Source: CAVHXA01 sp963639765 (GTDB lineage: Bacteria > Bacillota > Clostridia > Oscillospirales > Oscillospiraceae). From it: a stretch of DNA of 64,000 nucleotides. Both the position numbers and the translations under genes were made by a program. Below the pieces are notes generated by a model. It searched no databases and was not told the origin of the DNA. It saw only the letters and a list, made by a program, of their open reading frames with translations. Every line of letters starts with the position of its first letter. The first letter of the stretch is position 1. Below are positions 33,980 to 43,238 of this stretch, piece by piece. The stretch covers positions 56,383-120,382 of the forward strand of contig CAVHXA010000004.1 in assembly GCA_963639765.1 (NCBI GenBank). The letters run 5' to 3'.

Positions 33980-35703
33980 AAACCTTTCTGAAATTTATCA
34001 AGCCGTATTGGGGGCTTGTGGTGCTTACCATTCTGTTTGTGGCACTGCAGTCCTTCTCCGATCTGATCCTGCCCGATGTAAATGCAGCCGTGATTGATCA
34101 GGGCGTAATGCAGGGCGACATCACCCTCATTCTGACAAAGGGTCTGTGGATGGTTGGCCTGTCCGTCATTGTGGGGGCCGCATCCCTGGCCAGCAGCTAT
34201 TTTTCTGCAAAGCTTGGGATGGTCTACGGACGCGATGTGCGCTCGGCTCTGTTTCAAAAGATCCAGACCTTTTCGCAGCAGGACATGGACGAATTCGGAA
34301 CAGCAACCCTTATAACCCGCAATACCAACGACGTAAACCACATGCAGATGATGATTCAGATGTTGCTTCGAACGATTCTTACCACGCCCATCATGCTGAT
34401 CGGCGGCATTATCATGGCAGCCAAGCAGGATCCAAAGCTGACAATCATCATGGCCTGTCTGATCCCCGTTGTTTTGTTCATCATGGTATACATCGGGAAA
34501 AAGGGGCATCCCATGTTCAAGCTCGAGCAGGCTCAGGTAGACCGGATGAACGAGGTTCTGCGCGAGCAGCTCAGCGGCGTGCGTGTTATTCGCGCTTTTG
34601 TGCGCACTCCCTACGAAGAAAAGCGCTACGCCACGGCCAACGAAGAGATGCGACGCGTGGCTTCCCGGGCCCAGATGGTTATGACGGTAATGATGCCGGC
34701 AACGACTCTGATCATGAATTTTGCCACGCTTTTTGCCTATTGGGTAGGTGCAAAAAGGATTGATGCCGGTATCATGCAGGTAGGTGCGCTCACGGCGTTC
34801 GTTACCTATCTCAGCCAGATTCTGATGTCTGTTGGGGCTACGTCCATGCTCTTCAACATGGTTCCACGGGCAATCACATCTGTTGGTCGTGTAGAAAAAA
34901 TTCTCAACCATGTTCCGTCGGTCAGCGACGATGCGGCCGAGGCGCAGGACTTCGGCACATTCCAGAGTCTGGAGTTCCGTCATGTGGACTTTGCCTATCC
35001 AGGTGCGGCACGCAAGGTTCTTGAGGATATCAGCTTTGTTACGCGCCCCGGCGAGACTACTGCCATTATCGGCTCCACCGGATCCGGAAAGTCTACTCTG
35101 GTCAATCTGCTGCCCCGGATCTACGACGTTACGGGCGGAGAAATCCTGATCAACGGAAAGGATATTCGTACCGTACCGCAGCAGCAGCTGCGGGCCTATC
35201 TGGGCTATGTACCGCAAAAGGCCTTTCTGTTCGACGGCACGGTTGCCTCCAACCTTTGCTACGGAAAGCCGGATGCCACAGAAGAAGAAATGTGGAAGGC
35301 ACTTGAAATCGCACAGGGCAAAAGCTTTGTAGAGGACAAGCCCGGCCGGCTCGAAAGCAGCATCAGTCAGTCCGGCTCCAATGTTTCCGGCGGTCAGCGC
35401 CAGCGGCTGGCTATTGCCCGTGCCGTGATTCGCCATCCGGCCATCTACATTTTCGACGACAGCTTCTCGGCACTTGACTTCAAAACCGACGCCAACCTGC
35501 GTCGGGCCCTCGAGTCGGAAACAAAAGATGCGGCTGTGCTGATTGTGGCGCAGCGTGTGACCACAGTTATGAACGCCAACCGCATTATCGTGCTCGATGA
35601 GGGCCGTATTGTCGGTCAGGGTACCCATCATGAACTCATGGAAACGTGTTCGGTATACAAAGAAATCGTTCTGTCACAGCTATCTGAAGAGGAGGTGGCC
35701 TGA
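33976..35703 (+). CDS. ABC exporter half-transporter with degenerate ATPase site
   Basis: The 575-residue protein has six membrane helices (to about residue 310) and a nucleotide-binding domain with Walker A 'GSTGSGKST' and signature 'NVSGGQRQR'. Walker B is 'IYIFDDSFSALD': aspartate stands where the catalytic glutamate is expected, and the switch histidine is replaced ('VAQRVTT'). This marks the non-hydrolysing half of heterodimeric exporters such as TM287/288 or BmrCD. ATG 33976 is preferred to 33970 because AAGGAG is then eight bases away. The partner gene starts at its stop. Confidence 0.93.
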   Translation: MKTFLKFIKPYWGLVVLTILFVALQSFSDLILPDVNAAVIDQGVMQGDITLILTKGLWMVGLSVIVGAASLASSYFSAKLGMVYGRDVRSALFQKIQTFSQQDMDEFGTATLITRNTNDVNHMQMMIQMLLRTILTTPIMLIGGIIMAAKQDPKLTIIMACLIPVVLFIMVYIGKKGHPMFKLEQAQVDRMNEVLREQLSGVRVIRAFVRTPYEEKRYATANEEMRRVASRAQMVMTVMMPATTLIMNFATLFAYWVGAKRIDAGIMQVGALTAFVTYLSQILMSVGATSMLFNMVPRAITSVGRVEKILNHVPSVSDDAAEAQDFGTFQSLEFRHVDFAYPGAARKVLEDISFVTRPGETTAIIGSTGSGKSTLVNLLPRIYDVTGGEILINGKDIRTVPQQQLRAYLGYVPQKAFLFDGTVASNLCYGKPDATEEEMWKALEIAQGKSFVEDKPGRLESSISQSGSNVSGGQRQRLAIARAVIRHPAIYIFDDSFSALDFKTDANLRRALESETKDAAVLIVAQRVTTVMNANRIIVLDEGRIVGQGTHHELMETCSVYKEIVLSQLSEEEVA

Positions 35704-37865
35704 TGTCTTCTGCATCTGAAGAAAAAGCCAGAGAGGATCGACAGCTGCAGCTCAAGCGAATGCAGATGCACGGTCCGCGGGGAATCAACGCCTCCGACGA
35801 TCAGGCGCGCGACGCAAAATCCACGCTTACGCGTCTGTTGCTCTACCTGAAGCCCATGCTGGTGCCCATCATCGTTGTATTTATCATCACAGGGCTTTCC
35901 AGCTACCTGAACACCTATACCCCGATTGTCATTAAAAGGATCATGGATGTGATTGAAACCGGCGTTCGTGGGACAGACGGCATCGATCTGCACGGAGTGC
36001 GACACTTTATCGTTGTTCTGGGCATCCTGTATGCACTGTCTGTTGTCTTTCAGTTTGTTCAGCAGGTCCTGATGATTAAGGTCTCGCAGGATCTGGTCTA
36101 CAACTTCCGCAAGGAAATCGAAGAAAAGCTGAACCGTCTTCCGATCCGTTTCTTCGACAACCATTCACGCGGAGATGTCCTCAGCCGTGTTTCCAATGAT
36201 GTTGAAAACATCTCGTCATCCCTGCAGCAATCACTGAACCAGGTGGTTTCTTCCGTTATCACCATTGTATGCGTGCTATACTTCATGATTCGCATCAATT
36301 TCATTCTCACGCTGGTGTCGCTGCTGGTGATTTCTTCGTGCTTCTTCCTTACAAAAATCATTTCCAAAAAGGCCAAGGGATATTTTTCCGAACAGTGGGC
36401 CTCTACAGGCGACCTGAATGGTCACATCGAGGAAATGTTTACGGGGCACATTCTGGTAAAGGCCTACAACAAGCAGGAGTCGGCACTGGAGAAGTTTGAA
36501 AAAGAAAACAATCGTCTGTACAAATCCAGCTTCAAGGCGCAGTTTATTTCCGGCATTATGCAGCCGGCCATGAGTGTGCTCAACAATCTGAACTACGTCA
36601 TTATCTGCGTGGTGGGCGGAATCTGGGCCACAAACGGCACTATGACCATCGGTGACATCACAGCACTGATCTCCTATTCCAAGCAGCTGATGCAGCCGAT
36701 TACACAAACTGCCCAAATCGCCTCTACCATCCAGTCCACACTGGCTTCGGCCGAGCGAGTCTTTGATCTTTTAGATGAAGAAGAGGTTGTTCCCGATGAG
36801 CAGGCTGCGGCCGCAGCGCTGGCATTGCCCGAAAATGCGGATGTCAGGCTTTCAGATGGAGAGAGCGCGGTATACGAGCTTATAGATCCCAGGGTGATTA
36901 CCTTTGAGCATGTCGGTTTTTCATATAAGGCCGGTATTCCGCTGATCGAAGATCTCAACATCACTGTCCGTCCCGGAGAAAAGGTTGCGATTGTCGGACC
37001 GACGGGTGCCGGAAAGACTACACTTGTAAACCTTCTCATGCGTTTTTATGAGGTCAATTCCGGCAGGATCTGTATCGACGGTGTGGATATCCGCCGCATC
37101 CCGCTCGAAAATCTGCGCGCGCATATCGGCATGGTTCTGCAGGATGTCTGGCTGAATGCCGTATCCATCCGCGAAAATATCGCCTATGGCTTCAACGAGG
37201 CCCTGACCGGCCGCGAAGCCACAGAAGAAGAGATTATCGCAGCTGCAAAGATGGCCTATGTAGATCACTTTGTGCAGACGCTTCCGGATGGTTACAACAC
37301 CGTAATCAACGACGAGGCCAGCAATATTTCGCAGGGCCAGAAACAGCTGATTACCATCGCCCGGGCATTTTTGTCCAACCCATCAATTCTGATTCTCGAT
37401 GAAGCGACGTCCTCGGTAGACACCAGAACCGAGGTTCTGATTCAAAATGCAATGAACAAGCTTATGGAAGGGCGCACAAGCTTTATTATTGCGCATCGCC
37501 TTTCCACCATACGCGATGCCGACACAATTCTTGTGATGAACAACGGCTCTATTATTGAGCAGGGCAGCCATGAGCAGCTGCTTGCACAAAAAGGCTTCTA
37601 CTACGACCTGTACAATTCTCAGTTTATTGGAGCAGCCATAGAAGAAGAACCTGCAAAGCAGAATGCATTCCCTGATTTTGGCGGCTTCCCCGGTGGTCCT
37701 CCGACCGGATCTGGCGGCTTCCCCGGCGGTCCTTCGGGGGATGATCAGCAGCCTGCACTGCCGGAGAATTTTGATCCGGACAACCCGCCAAAGGATTTTC
37801 CAAATATGCCTCAGGGCCCTGCAAACGGCAGGCAGACAAAAAAAGAGCTCAACAGCCGAAGCTGA
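35703..37865 (+). CDS. ABC exporter half-transporter with canonical ATPase site and Gly/Pro-rich tail
   Basis: The 720-residue partner has an N-terminal extension of about 45 residues, six membrane helices and a full nucleotide-binding domain: Walker A 'GPTGAGKTT', signature 'NISQGQKQ', Walker B 'ILILDEATSSVD' and switch histidine in 'IAHRLST'. With the degenerate half it should form one asymmetric exporter (drug, lipid or peptide substrate; not predictable). The C-terminal tail of about 80 residues is rich in Gly, Pro, Asp and Asn with two GGFPGGP units, unusual for such proteins. Start and previous stop share one base. Confidence 0.93.
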   Translation: MSSASEEKAREDRQLQLKRMQMHGPRGINASDDQARDAKSTLTRLLLYLKPMLVPIIVVFIITGLSSYLNTYTPIVIKRIMDVIETGVRGTDGIDLHGVRHFIVVLGILYALSVVFQFVQQVLMIKVSQDLVYNFRKEIEEKLNRLPIRFFDNHSRGDVLSRVSNDVENISSSLQQSLNQVVSSVITIVCVLYFMIRINFILTLVSLLVISSCFFLTKIISKKAKGYFSEQWASTGDLNGHIEEMFTGHILVKAYNKQESALEKFEKENNRLYKSSFKAQFISGIMQPAMSVLNNLNYVIICVVGGIWATNGTMTIGDITALISYSKQLMQPITQTAQIASTIQSTLASAERVFDLLDEEEVVPDEQAAAAALALPENADVRLSDGESAVYELIDPRVITFEHVGFSYKAGIPLIEDLNITVRPGEKVAIVGPTGAGKTTLVNLLMRFYEVNSGRICIDGVDIRRIPLENLRAHIGMVLQDVWLNAVSIRENIAYGFNEALTGREATEEEIIAAAKMAYVDHFVQTLPDGYNTVINDEASNISQGQKQLITIARAFLSNPSILILDEATSSVDTRTEVLIQNAMNKLMEGRTSFIIAHRLSTIRDADTILVMNNGSIIEQGSHEQLLAQKGFYYDLYNSQFIGAAIEEEPAKQNAFPDFGGFPGGPPTGSGGFPGGPSGDDQQPALPENFDPDNPPKDFPNMPQGPANGRQTKKELNSRS

Positions 37866-37915
37866 CAACCGCAAAAAGAGATTGCCGCGAAGCACGGAAC
37901 AGCAAAATCAGAAGC

Positions 37916-37953
37916 AGCGGGAGAAATTACAAGAAACTGTGATTTCTCCCGCT
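37916..37953. repeat. Palindromic hairpin downstream of the ABC exporter
   Basis: AGCGGGAGAAAT and ATTTCTCCCGCT are exact inverted partners (12 bp) around a 14-base loop. Without a T-run it is a doubtful terminator. Related hairpins occur near 26,184 and 55,195, each beside an interspersed repeat copy. Confidence 0.6.
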
Positions 37954-37963
37954 GAAATATTCT

Positions 37964-38051
37964 CAGGAAACACCGCAGCATTCGGCAGGTGGGTTTGTGG
38001 GGCAAAAGACTGTGTCAGGGCTCACCGACGCAATTGTGTGATGCTGCCTTA
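37964..38051. repeat. Interspersed repeat copy (88 bp)
   Basis: Left end AACACCGCAGCATTCGGCAG, right end CGCAATTGTGTGATGCTGCC followed by TTAG. Both fit the family consensus in inverted orientation. The remaining bases to recD2 (38,052-38,325) show no recognised feature. Confidence 0.65.
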
Positions 38052-38325
38052 GAATATGCTTGAGGAAGCAGGTATACTGCAGAGCACGTGGAGGTAAGCA
38101 GGCTCAACCTTTCATGTTCGGGAAACAACGTGAATCCATCGTGCTTGATGGAATTCTGATCTGAAGATTGCGGCAGATGCAGGAATATGGTATACTTTCA
38201 ATAACTGGCATAATGCGGGCTTTGCGGGATATACGGCGATATGTGTTTTGAAGACGGCTGCACCAAAGTTCTCGGTTGTGCGCACGCTGGGAAACCTATC
38301 ATGTTTTCAGACAGGAGCGGATAAA

Positions 38326-40491
38326 ATGGCAGGTCTGCAGGGCGTAGTTGAACGAATCACCTATTTCAACGAGCAAAACGGGTATACGGTTCTGCATCTG
38401 CAGACTGCAGGCGGAGGAGAGGCTGTTGTTGTCGGCAGGATGACAAAGCCAAGCATCGGATCTGTTTTACAGCTTGAGGGAGAATGGGTCAACGGGAAAT
38501 ACGGCCGCCAGTTTGCAGCCTCCGCCTGCCGCGAAACTCTTCCGGCAACACTGCACGGGCTTGAAAAGTATCTGGGAAGCGGATTGATCGAAGGAATCGG
38601 GCCAAAATACGCAAAAAGAATCATCGAGACATTTGGAAAGGATACACTCAACATACTGGAAACCGCTCCGGAACGACTGCGAGAGGTGCCGGGAATCGGC
38701 GCCAGACGTGCCGGACAGATTGCGTCGGGCTGGGTCGGCCAACGACAGATCAAAAACATCATGCTGTTTTTACAGGGCTATGATGTATCTCCGGCACTGG
38801 CTTTTCGGATTTATAAACAATACGGCGACAACGCACTCGGCATTCTGCGAGAAAATCCCTATCGGCTGGCTTCAGAGATCTGGGGCGTGGGATTCAAAAC
38901 AGCCGACGCAATTGCCGGGCGTATGGGCTTTGCCGCAGACGCCTTTGTGCGGGTGCGGGCCGGGCTGCAGTATGCCATGACAACCCTTGCAGAAGAAGGA
39001 CATTGCTATGCGGAAACCGGGCAGCTTCTGCAGCGTGCGTCAGAGCTGCTGCAGGCAGGAGAGGATCAGCTTGCCGCTGCGCTTGAGGTGCTGCTGAGGT
39101 CCGGTGAATTAATCGAAGAGCATCAGGCTATCTATCTGCCGGAGTATTACAGAGCGGAAGAAGGCACTGCGCAGAAGCTTCGGCAGCTGATACACACGCG
39201 CAACCGGATTTTAGAGCAGACACAGGCCTATGGCGGTGTGAATCGGGTGCTGGAGAGCGTCATGTCCGGCCTGGCCGAGCAGGGCCTGCCGGAATACAAC
39301 GAAACCCAATATATGGCTATTCGCTGCGCACTGGAGCATAAGGTTCTGGTCCTTACCGGCGGTCCCGGTACCGGAAAAACAACAACAACACAGGGAATGC
39401 TGGCTGCATATCGAGTACTTGGCTGCCGGGTGCTTCTGGCAGCACCCACCGGCCGGGCTGCCAAGCGGCTCAGCGAGGCAACCGGGCTTGAGGCCAAAAC
39501 CATTCACCGCATGCTGGAGTATCAGCCGACGGGCGGTTTTGGACGCAACGAAAATGTTCCTCTGCAGGGAGATGTGTTGCTGGTGGATGAGTGCTCCATG
39601 ATAGATCTGCCGCTGATGCATAATCTGCTTCTGGCCATGCCGGCATATATGACGCTGGTGCTGGTGGGAGACTGTGACCAGCTTCCGTCGGTCGGCCCGG
39701 GAAATGTCCTGGCAGATATAATCGAATCAGGAGTTGTAAAGGTTGTGCGGCTGGAACATATTTTCCGCCAGGCACAGGGCAGCAGAATCATTCAGAATGC
39801 ACACCGCCTGAACCACGGTCAGCCCATGGATCTTTCGGCAGACAAAAACTCGGATTTCTTTTTTCAGAGCACGGATGATCCGCAGACTGCCGCACAGATG
39901 ATAGTCGGTCTTGTCCGAGATCGTCTGCCGGCCTATTATGGCGTGAATCCGGTAGACCAGATTCAGGTGCTTACCCCCATGCAGCGTGGGCCGACAGGTG
40001 CGGCGGCATTGAATCAGGCTCTGCAGCAGGCTCTGAATCCGAGAGGCCCGGCACTACGTCGGGGAGGGACGGAGTTCCGTCTGACGGATAAGGTTATGCA
40101 GATCCGAAACGACTATGACAAGGACATCTATAACGGAGATATCGGCCGAATCGGAGCGGTGGATGAAGAAGCCGGCCGTCTGGTAGTTCGCTTCGATGGT
40201 CGGGACGTGGTTTATGAACAGTCCCAGCTCGATGAGCTGCGCCTTGCGTATGCCGTAACAGTTCACAAATCACAGGGGTCGGAGTATCCGATTGTTGTGC
40301 TGCCGATAATGATGACGCATTATATCATGCTGCAGCGCAACCTGCTTTATACGGGCATCACCAGAGCCAGAAAGGTTCTTGTTCTGCTTGGCCAGAGAAA
40401 GGCTGTTGAGATCGCCGGAAAAAATATCCGAGGCACAAGAAGAAACACGCGGCTTGCCCGGAGACTGTCAGATCCGCCTTCGGAAGGCTGA
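38326..40491 (+). CDS. recD2: ATP-dependent 5'-3' DNA helicase RecD2
   Basis: RecD2 is the RecD-like superfamily 1B helicase of bacteria without RecBC. The 721-residue protein has an OB-like start ('GVVERITYFNEQNGYTVLHL'), helix-hairpin-helix repeats ('GIGPKYAKRIIETFG', 'VPGIGARRAGQIASGW'), Walker A 'GGPGTGKTTTTQ' near residue 345 and Walker B 'VLLVDECSMIDLP'. Helicase motifs 'LTPMQRGPTGAAALN' and 'AYAVTVHKSQGSEY' follow. The ATG at 38326 with AGGAGCGG upstream gives the family N-terminus; the longer frame is rejected. Length agrees with the long clostridial forms. Confidence 0.94.
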   Translation: MAGLQGVVERITYFNEQNGYTVLHLQTAGGGEAVVVGRMTKPSIGSVLQLEGEWVNGKYGRQFAASACRETLPATLHGLEKYLGSGLIEGIGPKYAKRIIETFGKDTLNILETAPERLREVPGIGARRAGQIASGWVGQRQIKNIMLFLQGYDVSPALAFRIYKQYGDNALGILRENPYRLASEIWGVGFKTADAIAGRMGFAADAFVRVRAGLQYAMTTLAEEGHCYAETGQLLQRASELLQAGEDQLAAALEVLLRSGELIEEHQAIYLPEYYRAEEGTAQKLRQLIHTRNRILEQTQAYGGVNRVLESVMSGLAEQGLPEYNETQYMAIRCALEHKVLVLTGGPGTGKTTTTQGMLAAYRVLGCRVLLAAPTGRAAKRLSEATGLEAKTIHRMLEYQPTGGFGRNENVPLQGDVLLVDECSMIDLPLMHNLLLAMPAYMTLVLVGDCDQLPSVGPGNVLADIIESGVVKVVRLEHIFRQAQGSRIIQNAHRLNHGQPMDLSADKNSDFFFQSTDDPQTAAQMIVGLVRDRLPAYYGVNPVDQIQVLTPMQRGPTGAAALNQALQQALNPRGPALRRGGTEFRLTDKVMQIRNDYDKDIYNGDIGRIGAVDEEAGRLVVRFDGRDVVYEQSQLDELRLAYAVTVHKSQGSEYPIVVLPIMMTHYIMLQRNLLYTGITRARKVLVLLGQRKAVEIAGKNIRGTRRNTRLARRLSDPPSEG

Positions 40492-40507
40492 GACAGCAAC
40501 ACATTGC

Positions 40508-40537
40508 TTGACAAATTCAGAACAATGGTGATATATT
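40508..40537 (+). promoter_or_regulatory. Promoter of the coiled-coil protein gene
   Basis: TTGACA (40508-40513), 18-base spacer, TATATT (40532-40537), directly after recD2. Confidence 0.7.
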
Positions 40538-40564
40538 GTCCAAAGAGTTGAAAGGAGTGTTTTT

Positions 40565-40930
40565 ATGGCACTGACAAAAACAGAAGACCGTATTCCGGTC
40601 TACGAAGAAAAAATACACATCCTTGAATCCAGATTGGCTGATCGTCAGCGCCTTTTGGCAGAATCCTACGATTTAGTAGAACGGCGTAAAGAGCTGGTTG
40701 CAAAAACAAAAGAAGAGCTGAATGCCGTTTTGGAAAAGCGTGAAAAAGCCCTTAATACTATTGCAAACCGTAAGCAAAAGGTCGAACAGCAGCAAAACGC
40801 TGCTGCCAAGAGAGCAGAAAAAGAAGCAGTGCGCAAGCAGCAGGCAGAATTATTCAAGCTTATGGGCGTTTTAAACGATTCCGGCCGCAGCGTAGACGAA
40901 GTAATCGAAATGCTGCAAACTGCCGAATAG
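40565..40930 (+). CDS. Small coiled-coil protein, unknown function
   Basis: This 121-residue, highly charged protein is nearly all predicted coiled coil (Glu/Lys/Arg/Gln/Ala-rich heptads from about residue 10 to 95), with a short C-terminal 'SGRSVDEVIEMLQTAE'. AAAGGAG precedes the ATG. It has its own promoter and no signal peptide, so it is cytoplasmic. Codons are somewhat richer in A/T at third positions than in the neighbours (many AAA, TTA, ATT), which may mean a different origin. The family was not recognised. Confidence 0.75.
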   Translation: MALTKTEDRIPVYEEKIHILESRLADRQRLLAESYDLVERRKELVAKTKEELNAVLEKREKALNTIANRKQKVEQQQNAAAKRAEKEAVRKQQAELFKLMGVLNDSGRSVDEVIEMLQTAE

Positions 40931-41025
40931 CTGAAATATCGTTGCAATGGGCAGTATATGTCTGTATGCACATTCTTCATTACCCGGCCGATGCACATGC
41001 ACAATCAAAAAGCTGTTGATAATGC

Positions 41026-41057
41026 AAAAACCCGGCGCTCAGGCCATGAGCGCCGGG
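41026..41057 (-). terminator. Terminator of the binding-protein gene
   Basis: Minus-strand CCCGGCGCTCA, 5-base loop, TGAGCGCCGGG, then TTTTTG. The 11-bp stem lies about 80 bases after the stop at 41139. Confidence 0.88.
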
Positions 41058-41138
41058 CTGTTCGTTCTGTATGTCATATTGCCGGTTTCAAACCGTTGTG
41101 CAATATTTGAGGATATGGCGTTCAGGAGGCCGCGGCAT

Positions 41139-42959
41139 TCAGTCCTCCGGATACAGAGCCATATAACGTTCAACAGCCTGCTGACTGAGCTCCTTCATAC
41201 GGTCGATGTCAAAGGAGGTAAGAACCGTATCGATGAAGCTGTCCCAGTCGGACATGGGCTTGGCGCCGGTGATGAACTGCAGGCACCAGGTGGAAACAAA
41301 GCTGCCCAGGTCACTGGCGATGTTGGAATATTCCGTCTGGTCGTCAGCAGTCCACAGAGAGCCGGGAGCCTGCGTGCTTTCGGTGTTGCGCTTCCACAGA
41401 CTCAAAGCCGCAATCTGTTCGGGCTTGTAGCCGACCAGGTTCCGTTCGTTGATGCAGATGGATGCCGGAGTAGAGCAGGTATATTTGATCAGAGCCGCAG
41501 AAAAGTCAAGGTCCGGGTTGTTGGTAACCAGCTCTGTGAGCACAGGCTCACCCTCTTCGTTGTATACAAAGGAGACATTCTCCACACCGTAGTTCCAGAG
41601 CAGAATGCCGTCATCGGAATAGCCGTAGTCAAGAAGCTGCACAGACAGCTCCACCTCGGGATTCGAGCAGGCAACGGAGGCACCGCCCTTGCTGATGCGG
41701 GAGGTACCGGCATCGTCAAAGCCGTTCAGATCTCCTTTGTGAAGGACCATGGCCCGTACAGGCTGCAGATTGCTGTCGGGCTCATAGGATTTCAGGTCGG
41801 TGATGCCGTTGACGGAGGCATTAAAGAATCCGGCGCCGTTGTTGATGATTTCATCGACTGTGGCGTTGCCGTTCATGGCGTGTGAGATAAAATCGGGGTT
41901 GATCAATTCCTCGGCATACCAGTCAGCCAGAAGCTGGATGTAATCATGAAAACCGTCCATCGGCACGCAGAACTGCTGTTCGCCGTCCTGATACAGCCAG
42001 CCGGCCAGACTGTTGTTGCTGCCGCTTACGCTGACACCAAAGGCACTGCTCAGAGAGCACGAGCCGTTGGCTGCAATCCACATGGGGTATTCGCAGTTGT
42101 TCTGCTGCTTGAAGGCAACCAGAACGTCGTGCAGCTCGTCTACGGTTTCGGGCGATTCGAGACCGTCGGCATCCAGCCAGTCCTGACGAATGGCAGGGCC
42201 GGAGGACGGAACCAGCGTGGCCTGGATGTTTCCGGCATACCCGACATAGCCGGCCTCGGTATACAGTGAGCGGGCAATGTCTTTGTTGTTGCGCAGAATA
42301 TCAAAATAATTGGGCATCAGTTCTTCGTAATCGCACAGGTTTACGATCATTTCGTCGCCGATCAGATCGTCCATGCTTGAGCTGTTGAACATACCAAAGT
42401 CAAAGATGATATCCGGGAGGTTGTTGGCGGCGATCATCAGACTCATGCCCTCAGAGGCGGTGAGAAGATTGGCTGTTGTGAATGCAAGAGTAATGCCGGA
42501 ACGCTTCTGCAGCTCGGCATACACCTGACCATCTACACCGTAGTCGGAAATCGCAGCCATAACCGGAGGGACAACATAGTCCCACGCAGTCAGAGTGATG
42601 TTGTCCTCGGTCAGAGGAAAGACGGTTGCTGTGGTGTAGGTACGGACAATTTCGTCAAGGCCGGGTTCCTGCTGCGTCTCGGCGGGCTCGTTGGCAGACG
42701 TTTCTTCGGAGGAAGTCTGTTCTGATGGCTGATCTGCTGCCTGCTCGGGCGATCCGTCTGTTTCGCCGGGGCTCTGTGTTTCGCCGGAAGGCTGCTGCGC
42801 TTCCTCAACAGACTGTTCGGCCTGCTGCGCAGGCTGTTCGGCAGCAGCCGTATCCTGTGCCGGGCTCCCGGTTTGGCTGCTGGATTCTGTTTTTGCGCAT
42901 CCGGCAAATACACAGACCAGAATCGCAAGACTCAGCAGCAGGGAAATGTGCTTTTTCAT
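41139..42959 (-). CDS. Lipoprotein extracellular solute-binding protein (sugar ABC type)
   Basis: The 606-residue protein has a lipoprotein signal (lipobox 'FAGC', Cys near residue 21) and an acidic Ser/Gln/Glu/Pro-rich linker of about 80 residues. A solute-binding domain of the family-1/LplA type follows ('GMSLMIAANNLPDIIFDFGM', 'IRQDWLDADGLESPETVDEL'). Such proteins serve LplB/LplC-type permeases, and the only such pair here is at 26.9-28.8 kb without a binding protein. GAAAGGAAG precedes the ATG at 42959. A promoter with a palindrome in its spacer lies about 220 bases upstream, with a repeat copy in the leader. Confidence 0.9.
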   Translation of the reverse strand: MKKHISLLLSLAILVCVFAGCAKTESSSQTGSPAQDTAAAEQPAQQAEQSVEEAQQPSGETQSPGETDGSPEQAADQPSEQTSSEETSANEPAETQQEPGLDEIVRTYTTATVFPLTEDNITLTAWDYVVPPVMAAISDYGVDGQVYAELQKRSGITLAFTTANLLTASEGMSLMIAANNLPDIIFDFGMFNSSSMDDLIGDEMIVNLCDYEELMPNYFDILRNNKDIARSLYTEAGYVGYAGNIQATLVPSSGPAIRQDWLDADGLESPETVDELHDVLVAFKQQNNCEYPMWIAANGSCSLSSAFGVSVSGSNNSLAGWLYQDGEQQFCVPMDGFHDYIQLLADWYAEELINPDFISHAMNGNATVDEIINNGAGFFNASVNGITDLKSYEPDSNLQPVRAMVLHKGDLNGFDDAGTSRISKGGASVACSNPEVELSVQLLDYGYSDDGILLWNYGVENVSFVYNEEGEPVLTELVTNNPDLDFSAALIKYTCSTPASICINERNLVGYKPEQIAALSLWKRNTESTQAPGSLWTADDQTEYSNIASDLGSFVSTWCLQFITGAKPMSDWDSFIDTVLTSFDIDRMKELSQQAVERYMALYPED

Positions 42960-42979
42960 GTGGACTCTTCCTTTCTTTC

Positions 42980-43130
42980 GGGACAGCATCGCAGCATTCA
43001 CCAGGAGGTTTCGATGAGAAATTTTTGCCGCGGATTTGCCGCAAAAACACAGGGAACCTTTGTGTGTCACGGCAGATTTGCGGGCAAGAAAGGACCAACA
43101 AAACCGGCATGATTGTGCGTTGTTGCCTTA
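42980..43130. repeat. Interspersed repeat copy in the binding-protein leader
   Basis: Left end GGGACAGCATCGCAGCATTC, right end GATTGTGCGTTGTTGCCTTA: an inverted pair fitting the family. It lies between the promoter at 43,181 and the binding-protein start, so it should be transcribed as 5' untranslated RNA. Confidence 0.65.
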
Positions 43131-43180
43131 GCCTTTTCACAGCTTGCACACAAATTCGTCTGCAAACCTTCATATAAGGT

Positions 43181-43209
43181 ATTCTAATCTTCGTATGCGA
43201 AGAAGTCAA
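43181..43209 (-). promoter_or_regulatory. Binding-protein promoter with operator-like palindrome in the spacer
   Basis: Minus-strand TTGACT (43204-43209), 17-base spacer, TAGAAT (43181-43186). The spacer holds the palindrome TCTTCG-N4-CGAAGA (43188-43203), well placed for a repressor or activator dimer. Confidence 0.65.
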
Positions 43210-43238
43210 TGACTTAAGACCGCATCGAACCTTAACAT

